From NCBI GenBank assembly GCA_910586005.1, contig CAJUHG010000108.1, positions 1 to 5,464 on the forward strand: a stretch of DNA of 5,464 nucleotides, written 5' to 3'. Below are positions 1 to 5,395 of the stretch, in pieces. The stretch is from an uncultured Lachnospiraceae bacterium (lineage in GTDB: Bacteria; Bacillota; Clostridia; Lachnospirales; Lachnospiraceae). How positions within the stretch are numbered: position 1 is the first letter of the stretch; every line of letters begins with the position of its first letter. The notes below the pieces were generated by a model. That model was not told where the DNA came from, ran no database searches, and worked only from the letters and a program-made list of their open reading frames with translations. The position numbers and the translations under genes are program-made.

Positions 1-29
1 AGTGCTAATTCATATTTGTTCATGCTCAT
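1..29 (-). CDS. rpsF: 30S ribosomal protein S6, N-terminal fragment (runs off the left edge)
   Basis: Only the first codons are in the window. Read on the minus strand from the ATG at 29-27 they give MSMNKYELAL, and MNKYELA is the usual beginning of clostridial ribosomal protein S6, the small-subunit protein that pairs with S18. A strong AAGGAGG (40-34) precedes it. Two in-frame ATGs exist: the one at 29 lies 4 nt after GGAGG and the one at 23 lies 10 nt after it. The second matches the normal S6 N-terminus, so translation may start at either. In Firmicutes rpsF is normally followed by ssb and rpsR, which would lie beyond the left edge. The gene has its own promoter and a structured leader just upstream. 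The identification rests on about eight residues plus the position next to a DUF951 gene, so it is likely but not certain. Confidence 0.75.
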
Positions 30-77
30 CGTACCTCCTTTTGGTCTCTGGCCCCTAGTCTGTGCTAGGAGCAAGGA
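30..77 (-). promoter_or_regulatory. rpsF 5' leader with hairpin, possible S6:S18 autoregulatory element
   Basis: The predicted leader of about 48 nt contains a clear hairpin. CTCCTAG (71-65) pairs with CTAGGGG (58-52) around a 6-nt loop, giving 7 bp including one G-T pair. The flanking UCCUU (77-73) can pair with AAGGA (40-36), which would enclose the Shine-Dalgarno sequence in an outer stem. In many bacteria the rpsF mRNA leader is bound by the S6:S18 complex, which represses its own translation. The position and the SD-enclosing fold suit that, but I could not identify the conserved bulge of that motif with certainty. The hairpin is seen; its role is inferred. Confidence 0.4.
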
Positions 78-83
78 TAAATT

Positions 84-109
84 ATTATATCACGAGGTAA
101 TATATTACC
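84..109 (-). promoter_or_regulatory. rpsF promoter (extended -10) overlapped by a 14-bp palindrome
   Basis: On the minus strand TGATATAAT (92-84) is a perfect extended -10 element, which predicts a transcript start near 77. No good -35 hexamer is found at 16-18 nt; the TG extension may compensate. The -35/-10 spacer carries a perfect palindrome, GGTAATATATTACC (109-96), placed where a bound repressor would block RNA polymerase. A 14-bp palindrome is not rare by chance in such AT-rich DNA, so the operator role is only a suggestion. The promoter would let rpsF be transcribed independently of the hydrolase gene ending at 123. Confidence 0.55.
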
Positions 110-122
110 ATAATTATTCAAA

Positions 123-1148
123 TTATGCAAGAGATTTGTCCAAAAATTTCCGAATAGAATTATAATAGGCATCTGGGTCCTTATCTTGAGATTGCCCATG
201 CCCTGCTCCTTCTATAATCAACAATTCTTTCTGACAACCTGCTGCTTGATATAAATCCTTTGTCATCTGAACAGATATCATAGCATCTGCATCTCCATGA
301 ATAAATAATATTGGTACTTTACTTCTTTTTACAGCTTCAATCGCCGATGCTTCTTTTAGGTTATATCCTCCTCGAAGCTGAAGTATAAGACATGCAGAAT
401 CAACAAGAGGAAAAGCCGGAAGCTGAAACCATTCTTTGATTTTTTCTCCAAACATAGAATATGCATCTGTATAAGCACAATCAGAAACCACTGCTTGTAT
501 ATTTTCTGGCAATCTTTCCCCTGTCATCATTAAGGCAGCAGCAGCCCCCATAGATTGTCCATGAAGAACAATTTGAGCTTCTGCATCTTGAGATAAAATA
601 TACTCTATCCAGAGCATACAATCAAAATGATCTGTCCACCCCATTCCTATATAATCGCCTTCACTCTCTCCTTGGCACCGTAAATCAGGTACAAGTACAT
701 GATATCCCTCTTTATGATACCAATAAGCAAATGGGTACATCTCTTCTTTCCATCCTGTATAACCATGAAGTAAAAGCACCCATTTATGACTTGTTTGCTC
801 TGTATTCCACAATTCTTTTTGCTTAAAAGGAAACACCTCTGCAATTAAAGTATATCCATCATCCGTCTTTGCAGAAATTTTTTGATGTTCTGCTGTTTTC
901 AGCCATTCCTTTGTTTCATTTAAATTCGCCTGTCTATTCCCTTTGATATCTGAGGTCTGTACTTGGGCAGCATAACTTTCATCTGTAATTCGTTCAAAAG
1001 CCTCTAATTTTTGCATAAAAGAAGGAACCAGAGCAGCACTTATTAAAAAATTTACCAGAATAATATATAAAATCAATAAAACTGTTAGAATTATAGTTGT
1101 CATCATTACAACTTTCTTCTTATGTATATTACATTTTATCCTTCTCAT
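123..1148 (-). CDS. membrane-anchored alpha/beta hydrolase (serine hydrolase)
   Basis: This 341-residue protein has an alpha/beta hydrolase fold and probably hydrolyses an ester or related bond; the substrate cannot be told. The N-terminus is strongly basic (residues 2-12) and is followed by one hydrophobic segment at about 14-38 with no evident signal-peptidase site. It therefore looks like a type II membrane protein with its catalytic domain outside the cell. LLLHGYTG (126-132) is the oxyanion-hole strand and GQSMG (197-201) is the nucleophile elbow with Ser199. HGDADAMIS gives the acid, probably Asp288, and GAGHGQS gives the catalytic His317, so the triad is complete. The ATG at 1148 has a good GAGGAAA ribosome binding site. 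The gene sits alone between a 257-nt intergenic region and the rpsF promoter; no clear promoter of its own was found. Related proteins are often annotated only as alpha/beta hydrolase or dienelactone-hydrolase-like. Confidence 0.9.
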   Translation of the reverse strand: MRRIKCNIHKKKVVMMTTIILTVLLILYIILVNFLISAALVPSFMQKLEAFERITDESYAAQVQTSDIKGNRQANLNETKEWLKTAEHQKISAKTDDGYTLIAEVFPFKQKELWNTEQTSHKWVLLLHGYTGWKEEMYPFAYWYHKEGYHVLVPDLRCQGESEGDYIGMGWTDHFDCMLWIEYILSQDAEAQIVLHGQSMGAAAALMMTGERLPENIQAVVSDCAYTDAYSMFGEKIKEWFQLPAFPLVDSACLILQLRGGYNLKEASAIEAVKRSKVPILFIHGDADAMISVQMTKDLYQAAGCQKELLIIEGAGHGQSQDKDPDAYYNSIRKFLDKSLA

Positions 1149-1197
1149 GATTTCCTCGTTTTGTATATGTATTTCTTTATTAAAATTTCTTAGGATT

Positions 1198-1235
1198 AAA
1201 CTTATAAGTTTGCTATCTATTAATTACTATAGTAA
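1198..1235. repeat. two adjacent perfect palindromes upstream of the hydrolase gene
   Basis: AAACTTATAAGTTT (1198-1211, 14 bp) and TTACTATAGTAA (1224-1235, 12 bp) are both perfect palindromes, with centres 25 bp apart. They lie 50-87 nt upstream of the hydrolase start, where operators would be expected. Each could arise by chance in AT-rich DNA and the two differ in sequence, so this is only a candidate regulatory region. Confidence 0.3.
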
Positions 1236-1242
1236 CATTATT

Positions 1243-1267
1243 CTGGAAAAAATGCATCTGGAAAAAA
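1243..1267. repeat. 10-bp direct repeat CTGGAAAAAA
   Basis: CTGGAAAAAA occurs at 1243-1252 and again at 1258-1267, a 15-bp period, within the gap between the DUF951 and hydrolase genes. It is short and A-rich, and no function can be assigned. It may be part of an A-tract-rich upstream region of the hydrolase promoter. Confidence 0.35.
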
Positions 1268-1289
1268 CTTCCCTATGTTTTTTAGAATC

Positions 1290-1354
1290 AGTCAAAAGGA
1301 TACCCTTTGGGGACACATGTGACCATTTTGTCTAGTCAAAAGGGTTCCTTTTTT
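1290..1354. repeat. long imperfect stem-loop made of two quasi-palindromic repeats; possible terminator
   Basis: AAAAGGA-T-ACCCTTT (1294-1308) can pair with AAAGGGT-TCCTTTT (1339-1352), giving 14 bp with a single bulged T at 1301 and a loop of about 30 nt. The loop contains the palindrome CACATGTG (1314-1321). On the plus strand the stem ends in six T (1349-1354); on the minus strand it ends in four T. It could terminate transcription after the DUF951 gene, though the T run is weak in that direction. Because each arm is itself nearly palindromic, the arms are also direct repeats: AGTCAAAAGG plus nine further bases, 16 of 19 identical, 44 bp apart (1290 and 1334). A dispersed palindromic repeat or a double protein-binding site is also possible. 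Confidence 0.5.
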
Positions 1355-1405
1355 CATCTAACTATATTTCATAAGAATCCATGTTTAGATTACAGAAAAA
1401 TGTAT

Positions 1406-1606
1406 TTAATTCTTTTCTTCTGTCTTTTTGCGAATCTCTTTTGTGTTTTTTTCAACCATTTTTCTAGCAACCATAATTTGATGTCCGCATCCTAAACATT
1501 TTAAACGGAAATCTGCTCCTACTCGAAGTATTTCCCACTCTTTACTTCCACATGGATGTTGTTTCTTTAAACGAACAATATCTCCTATTTCAAATGGTAT
1601 TGGCAC
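1406..1606 (-). CDS. DUF951 family small protein (YyzM-like), putative zinc binding
   Basis: A 66-residue protein of the DUF951 family, which includes Bacillus subtilis YyzM; its molecular function is not established. The family signature is clear: PIPFEIGDIVRLKK, then HPCG, WEI-R-GADFRLKC, CGH. Cys19, Cys37 and Cys40, perhaps with His17, could bind a metal ion. The C-terminal 17 residues are mainly Lys/Glu. The longest open frame begins at a TTG at 1630, but the ribosome binding site AGGAGG (1622-1617) lies inside that extension. The GTG at 1606-1604 follows GGAGG by 10 nt and gives the usual family N-terminus, so I start it there; a TTG at 1612 is a weaker alternative. It follows the sirtuin gene by 30 nt and is probably cotranscribed with it. 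In Bacillus the same family is found a little upstream of rpsF, as here. Confidence 0.88.
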   Translation of the reverse strand: MPIPFEIGDIVRLKKQHPCGSKEWEILRVGADFRLKCLGCGHQIMVARKMVEKNTKEIRKKTEEKN

Positions 1607-1636
1607 AATCAATATTCCTCCTATATACAATGTTCA

Positions 1637-2377
1637 CTAAATCACTATCTTACCAAATAGCTCTCCAATATTTTCTTGTAATACTAAATCTGCCATGTGA
1701 TCTCTTGGGGTAGCAGTTTTATTAACCAATACAAGTTTATTGCCTTGATAATAATCTACAAGACCTGCCGCTGGATAAACCGCAAGAGAAGTTCCACCTA
1801 TAATTAACATATCAGCCTGACTAATATAAAAAACAGCTTCTTGTATTGTCTTATTATCTAACCCTTCCTCGTACAAAACCACATCTGGTTTAATATCTCC
1901 ACCACATTCCTTACAATGTGGTACCTCTTTACTTTCTAAAATATAGTTTGCATCATAAAAATGATGACAATTCTCACAATAATTTCTATGGACACTTCCA
2001 TGTAATTCCAATACTTTTTTACTTCCCGCAAGTTGATGAAGTCCATCAATATTCTGCGTTATAACAGCACGTACCTTTCCTACCTCCTCTAGTTCAGCTA
2101 ACTTTTTATGTGCCATATTTGGTTTTGCATCCAGACAAAGCATTTTATTTCTATAAAATCTATAAAATTCCTTTGTATTTCTTCTATAAAAAGTATGACT
2201 TAAAATAGTCTCTGGTGGATAATCATACTGTTGATTATATAATCCATCTACACTACGAAAGTCTGGTATCCCACTTTCTGTTGATACCCCTGCTCCTCCA
2301 AAAAATACAATATAATCTGATTTTTCTACCATTTCTAAAAATTTCATTATCTTTTCTTGCCTGTTTTGATTCTCCAT
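1637..2377 (-). CDS. NAD-dependent protein deacylase, Sir2 family (sirtuin)
   Basis: A 246-residue sirtuin, which removes acetyl or other acyl groups from lysines using NAD+ and yields nicotinamide and O-acyl-ADP-ribose. All core motifs are present: GAGVSTESGIPDFRS (28-42) for NAD binding, TQNIDGLH (107-114), the catalytic His126 in LHGS, and the GGTSLAVYPAAGL strand (194-206). Four zinc ligands appear as CxxC pairs, Cys134/137 and Cys155/158. The length is typical of compact bacterial cytosolic sirtuins. I do not see the Tyr/Arg pair typical of desuccinylases, so deacetylase activity is the default. The longest frame starts at 2389, but the ATG at 2377 has GGAG 6 nt upstream while the first has no ribosome binding site. 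A 109-nt gap separates it from the sortase gene; no convincing terminator or promoter is visible there. Confidence 0.95.
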   Translation of the reverse strand: MENQNRQEKIMKFLEMVEKSDYIVFFGGAGVSTESGIPDFRSVDGLYNQQYDYPPETILSHTFYRRNTKEFYRFYRNKMLCLDAKPNMAHKKLAELEEVGKVRAVITQNIDGLHQLAGSKKVLELHGSVHRNYCENCHHFYDANYILESKEVPHCKECGGDIKPDVVLYEEGLDNKTIQEAVFYISQADMLIIGGTSLAVYPAAGLVDYYQGNKLVLVNKTATPRDHMADLVLQENIGELFGKIVI

Positions 2378-2486
2378 TTTCCACTCCATTCTGTTTGTTT
2401 TCCTATTTCACAATAATATTTTCACTTAAAGTATTACAAATTTCTCTTATTCTTTCCAACTAATTTTCTTTCAAAACTATGCAAAT

Positions 2487-3230
2487 TTATTTTAAAAGTA
2501 CCTTTTCTTCCACCAACCCTGCATGCACCAAAAAACGATAATTTTCTCCCATTGGTGTACAAGTCATTAAGGTTACCGTTTTTTGATTTGCAGATGGCTT
2601 CCATTTAATTTCATAGAGACTGCGTTCTATTACTGTTTTTTGCCAACTTGCATATTTCTCTTGATTCTCAAATTGATAAGTAAAAGAATCCCAATTTAAT
2701 TCTGCTGGATAACAAGAAAAAATTTGATATCTAAGAATTTTATCTGGTGTATAAATCAAAAAATCAGGATTATTTTGATAAGTTTCTTCCTGTTGAAATT
2801 GATTTAATTTTGCAAACATCGTCTTATCTTTCATATTATGTCCATAAATAAAAGTATTGTTATCACTGAAATCTGCTGCATTTTGTGCTTCCATAAAAAT
2901 ACTACCACATTTATTTTCTTCTTTTTGAAAGGTATGACTTAAATAATATTCATTATCTTCTCCCTGTACAATAGGATAACTAATATCCAAATTTTCAAAG
3001 TAAATCCAACCAATTGTATCTGTATTCTTTACTTGCAAAGCCTCAAAATCTACATTGATTTCCCCCTCTATCAAAACAGATAACACAGATTTTTTCAATT
3101 TTTGATATTCTTGCTCTCCCTGATAATACTCGAAAAAGAATATTCCCAGCTTCACTAGTGCAAATACAAATACTGCTAATGCTGCAAGAAATTTTATTAT
3201 AAATTTCCAGTCTATTCTATTATTTTTCAT
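2487..3230 (-). CDS. class B sortase, membrane-anchored transpeptidase
   Basis: A 247-residue sortase that cleaves a C-terminal sorting signal on a secreted protein and joins it to the cell wall or to another protein. A short basic N-terminus precedes a transmembrane segment at about 10-33, which places the catalytic domain outside the membrane. Residues 72-90 (TIGWIYFENLDISYPIVQG) are typical of class B. The catalytic His131 is in YGHNM, the Cys224 is in TLMTCTP, and Arg232 is in YRFLVHAGL, so the active site is intact. The gene starts 13 nt after the flavodoxin stop with a weak ribosome binding site (AAGAG about 10 nt upstream), suggesting cotranscription and perhaps reduced translation. 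Class B sortases often lie beside their substrates, but no protein with a sorting signal is found here, so it may act on proteins encoded elsewhere. Confidence 0.92.
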   Translation of the reverse strand: MKNNRIDWKFIIKFLAALAVFVFALVKLGIFFFEYYQGEQEYQKLKKSVLSVLIEGEINVDFEALQVKNTDTIGWIYFENLDISYPIVQGEDNEYYLSHTFQKEENKCGSIFMEAQNAADFSDNNTFIYGHNMKDKTMFAKLNQFQQEETYQNNPDFLIYTPDKILRYQIFSCYPAELNWDSFTYQFENQEKYASWQKTVIERSLYEIKWKPSANQKTVTLMTCTPMGENYRFLVHAGLVEEKVLLK

Positions 3231-3243
3231 AATATAAAATCTC

Positions 3244-3723
3244 TTATCTAATATAATTCTTTGCCCATTCCATCAATTCTTGTTCACTAGCATTTGCAGA
3301 AAATCTCTTACCCTCCTGTAAAATAGCTCCTTTACAAGATGGTGCAAGTTCTTTTGTTGTGTTTCCCATTCCACTGCCACCAGAAGTAGCCAAAGGTATT
3401 ATCATCTTTCCTGTAAGGTTATACTGTTCTAGAAAACTATTTACAATTGTAGGGGCAACATACCACCAAATAGGGAATGCAATAAAAATCACATCATATT
3501 GTTCCATATTTTGCACCTTGTTTGTAATTGCAGGTCGAAAAGATTTATCTTGCATTTCCACGCTGCTACGACTCTTTTTATCCATCCAATCTAAATCTGC
3601 CTTTGTATAAGGAATTTCTGGTTGAATCTCATGTAAATCTGCCTCTATGGCTGTTGCTAAATGTCCTGCCAATTTTGCAGTTATTCCACTTGCACTAAAA
3701 TATGCCACTAATATTTTTCTCAT
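3244..3723 (-). CDS. flavodoxin family protein (FMN-binding)
   Basis: A 159-residue flavodoxin-like protein that should bind FMN and carry electrons or act in a small reductase reaction. The phosphate-binding loop FSASGIT (9-15) follows the first strand MRKILVAY. VIFIAFPIWWYVAP (78-91) and ATSGGSGMG (112-120) supply the two isoalloxazine-binding loops. This is the single-domain type often found beside reductases in anaerobes. The longest frame extends upstream to 3759, but the ATG at 3723 begins exactly at the family N-terminus. It has GGAGG 9 nt upstream, and that GGAGG lies within the last codons of the preceding cupin gene. The intergenic gap is only 4 nt, so the two genes are translationally close and almost certainly cotranscribed. 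A redox partner role for the CMD/cupin protein is inferred from this linkage. Confidence 0.92.
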   Translation of the reverse strand: MRKILVAYFSASGITAKLAGHLATAIEADLHEIQPEIPYTKADLDWMDKKSRSSVEMQDKSFRPAITNKVQNMEQYDVIFIAFPIWWYVAPTIVNSFLEQYNLTGKMIIPLATSGGSGMGNTTKELAPSCKGAILQEGKRFSANASEQELMEWAKNYIR

Positions 3724-3727
3724 TGCT

Positions 3728-4474
3728 TTATTCCTCCAACTGATTGTATATTTCATCACTTACTGGCTCTAACCATTCATTAGAAGTATCTTCTCCTGGA
3801 CACTCTACCGCTAGATGACTAAACCAACTATTTGCTTTTGCACCATGCCAATGCTTGACACCTGCTGGAATTGTCACTACATCTCCTGACTTTAAACTTC
3901 TTGCTGCCTTTCCTTCTTCTTGATACCATCCTTCTCCCTCTATACATAGAAGAATCTGACCACCACCATCGGAAGCTTTGTGAATATGCCAGTTATTACG
4001 ACTGCTTGGTTCAAAAGTCACATTAAAGATACCTACTGTTTCCTTAGGATTTGTCAAAGGCTTTAAGTAACTGTTTCCTATAAAATATTGTGCAAATGCA
4101 GTATTTGGTTCTCCCAGTCCAAAAAACCCACCATGTTCCTCTTTCTTACCATCCTCCGCATACACTTCCTTTGCCATGCGAAAGGCTGCCCATGCATTAG
4201 GCCAACCTGCATAAAAAGCAATCTGAGTCAAAATCTCGGCCATCTCTGTTTTTGTTACCCCATGATTCTTTGCAGATATCAGGTGATACTGAAAAGAACT
4301 GTCCACCATTCCTTTTCCTATTAATGCAGATACTGTTACAATAGAACGAAGTTTCAAAGAAAGTTTGTCTTCTCTTGCCCACACTTCACCAAACAATACA
4401 TCATCATTTAATTCTGCAAACTTTGGCGCAAAATCGTTTAAGGCATCTCTGCCTGCTGTCTGTTTTATAGCCAC
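3728..4474 (-). CDS. carboxymuconolactone decarboxylase-like / cupin fusion protein
   Basis: A 248-residue two-domain protein. Residues about 5-108 form an all-helical carboxymuconolactone decarboxylase (AhpD-like) domain. It has LFGEVWARE, RSIVTVSALI and HLISAKNHGVTKTEMAEILTQ, but no CxxC pair, so it lacks the AhpD peroxidase thiols. Residues about 130-240 form a cupin barrel with likely metal ligands His163 and His165 (NWHIH), Gln173 in place of the usual Glu, and His208 in KHWHGA. This cupin resembles the small ChrR-like/GtHNL-type family that contains manganese hydroxynitrile lyases; activity here is unproven. The start is a GTG at 4474 with AGGAGG 7 nt upstream. The gene follows tetR by 25 nt and its final codons carry the flavodoxin ribosome binding site. 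A role in modifying or detoxifying a small aromatic, lactone or electrophilic compound is inferred. Confidence 0.9.
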   Translation of the reverse strand: MAIKQTAGRDALNDFAPKFAELNDDVLFGEVWAREDKLSLKLRSIVTVSALIGKGMVDSSFQYHLISAKNHGVTKTEMAEILTQIAFYAGWPNAWAAFRMAKEVYAEDGKKEEHGGFFGLGEPNTAFAQYFIGNSYLKPLTNPKETVGIFNVTFEPSSRNNWHIHKASDGGGQILLCIEGEGWYQEEGKAARSLKSGDVVTIPAGVKHWHGAKANSWFSHLAVECPGEDTSNEWLEPVSDEIYNQLEE

Positions 4475-4499
4475 TTTTATTCCTCCTTATCTATATTTA

Positions 4500-5126
4500 C
4501 TATGACACTCCTAATAACTTTCTAATTTCAGCATAGGTAATTTCATAAATTGACATATATACATAATTTATTTTTGCCTGTCTCATTGCCTCTCTCTGTT
4601 TTTCTGTCACAACTGTATATGGATAAATACCAAACATAAATGGAAAAAAGGAAAAGATAAAATCTTGTTTCTCTTGTACTGTCATTTCTGGAAAATACTT
4701 ATTCAGACAATTCCTTATCTCCACCAGAGACTGACCATATGCTATCTTAAATTCCACTAGTCGTTCCATTCGACTATTTTCTTCCATATCATAGTGATTC
4801 ATAGACATAATCTTTAATAGGTTTTCTCGTTCTTCTAGCGAATGTGCTAGTGCGTCTGCAAATTCTAATGGGGTCAGATTTTTGTGCTCTGCCTGAATCT
4901 GCTTTAACCTGTCTATCCACAATGTATACTCTCTTTGTAACAGAGCCAAAAAAATTTCCTCTTTTGTCTGAAAGTAATTATAAATAGAAGTACGAGTAAA
5001 GGATGTTGCATTTCCAATTTCTTTCAGTGTTATCTCCTTAAAACTCATTGTCTTATAAAGTTTTGCACAAGCTGTAATAATTTCTTCTTTTCTAGCTGCA
5101 GTCAATTCCTCCGATCCCTTTGGCAT
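4500..5126 (-). CDS. TetR family transcriptional regulator
   Basis: A 208-residue TetR-type repressor. The N-terminal helix-turn-helix is clear: EEIITACAKLYKTMSFKEIT, then LKEIGNATSFTRTSIYNYFQTKEEIF (about 34-59), with the usual IYNYF recognition-helix end. The C-terminal 140 residues form a mostly helical ligand-binding and dimerisation domain, with an aromatic-rich segment FIFSFFPFMFGIYPY (156-170) that could line a pocket for a hydrophobic ligand; the inducer is unknown. The open frame extends back to an ATG at 5180, but the ATG at 5126 has AAGGAG 6 nt upstream and gives the normal family length, so it is preferred. It is the first gene of the operon and lies downstream of a promoter flanked by two palindromic operators, so autoregulation together with the CMD/cupin and flavodoxin genes is very likely. 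Confidence 0.93.
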   Translation of the reverse strand: MPKGSEELTAARKEEIITACAKLYKTMSFKEITLKEIGNATSFTRTSIYNYFQTKEEIFLALLQREYTLWIDRLKQIQAEHKNLTPLEFADALAHSLEERENLLKIMSMNHYDMEENSRMERLVEFKIAYGQSLVEIRNCLNKYFPEMTVQEKQDFIFSFFPFMFGIYPYTVVTEKQREAMRQAKINYVYMSIYEITYAEIRKLLGVS

Positions 5127-5190
5127 AATGTACTCCTTTAATTTTTCACTTTTCTTAAATGAAGGGCATTTATCTCTCATTTTCCCGTTT

Positions 5191-5205
5191 CTGACACAAT
5201 GTCAG
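5191..5205. promoter_or_regulatory. TetR-type operator 1
   Basis: CTGACA-CAA-TGTCAG is a perfect 6-bp inverted repeat with a 3-nt spacer. It lies just downstream of the leftward -10 box, about +1 to +15 of the predicted tetR transcript, so a bound repressor would block initiation or early elongation. It shares the TGACA-N3-TGTCA core with operator 2. Confidence 0.75.
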
Positions 5206-5212
5206 CATTGTT

Positions 5213-5241
5213 ATTATACATTTATTCTGACATCATGTCAA
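5213..5241 (-). promoter_or_regulatory. consensus promoter of the tetR-cupin-flavodoxin operon
   Basis: On the minus strand TTGACA (5241-5236), a 17-nt spacer and TATAAT (5218-5213) form a perfect match to the housekeeping sigma factor consensus. Transcription should start near 5206, leaving a leader of about 80 nt before the tetR ATG at 5126. The -35 hexamer is also the right arm of operator 2, and operator 1 begins right after the -10 region. Such a strong promoter makes sense only if it is normally repressed. Confidence 0.85.
5228..5240. promoter_or_regulatory. TetR-type operator 2, overlapping the -35 box
   Basis: TGACAT-C-ATGTCA is a perfect 13-bp inverted repeat with the same TGACA-N3-TGTCA core as operator 1; the centres are 36 bp apart. 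Its right arm overlaps the leftward -35 hexamer. On the plus strand it ends 2 nt before a perfect TATAAT (5242-5247), so it could also control a rightward promoter, although no good -35 is seen for that one. Confidence 0.75.
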
Positions 5242-5338
5242 TATAATTTCAAATTTTTTTCAATCATTCATAATAAAAGAAAGAAATCCTATTTGAATCA
5301 TTGTATAGCACATATCAAAAAAAGTGAGTATCATAAAA

Positions 5339-5357
5339 CTTGACATATCTTGTCAAG
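5339..5357. promoter_or_regulatory. third inverted repeat, upstream of the rightward regulator gene
   Basis: CTTGACA-TATCT-TGTCAAG is a perfect 7-bp inverted repeat with a 5-nt spacer. Its arms share TGACA/TGTCA with the two operators, but the spacer is 2 nt wider, so the same repressor may bind it poorly or a different regulator may use it. It lies 38 nt before the rightward start codon. If it lies in the transcript it would also form an RNA hairpin just ahead of the ribosome binding site. A weak extended -10 (TGTTATTCT, 5365-5373) follows it. Confidence 0.55.
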
Positions 5358-5395
5358 ATTTAAGTGTTATTCTATTGCTAAAGGAGGAAATGTTA

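Noticed and set aside
96..109. The GGTAATATATTACC palindrome as a terminator for the hydrolase gene
   Set aside because: It has no loop, is very AT-rich and is not followed by a T run; it also lies inside the promoter spacer.
1147..1495. Two overlapping plus-strand open frames of 62 codons each in the region 1147-1495
   Set aside because: They have no ribosome binding site, have low-complexity composition, cover the stem-loop and palindromes, and the second runs antisense into the DUF951 gene; they look like chance frames.
2215..2463. Plus-strand 82-codon frame opposite the sirtuin start
   Set aside because: It is antisense to a well-supported sirtuin gene, has no ribosome binding site, and its hydrophobic Phe/Leu/Ser-rich translation is what antisense of AT-rich coding DNA gives.
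5127..5180. An 18-residue N-terminal extension of the TetR protein from the ATG at 5180
   Set aside because: There is no good ribosome binding site before 5180, while AAGGAG sits 6 nt before the ATG at 5126, and the extension is not typical of the family.
5128..5343. Plus-strand 71-codon frame across the divergent control region
   Set aside because: It overlaps the tetR start, the consensus promoter and all or part of the operators, and has no ribosome binding site.
5191..5357. A CRISPR-like or iteron array formed by the three TGACA/TGTCA repeats
   Set aside because: There are only three short palindromes with irregular spacing and differing spacers; operators beside regulator genes explain them better.
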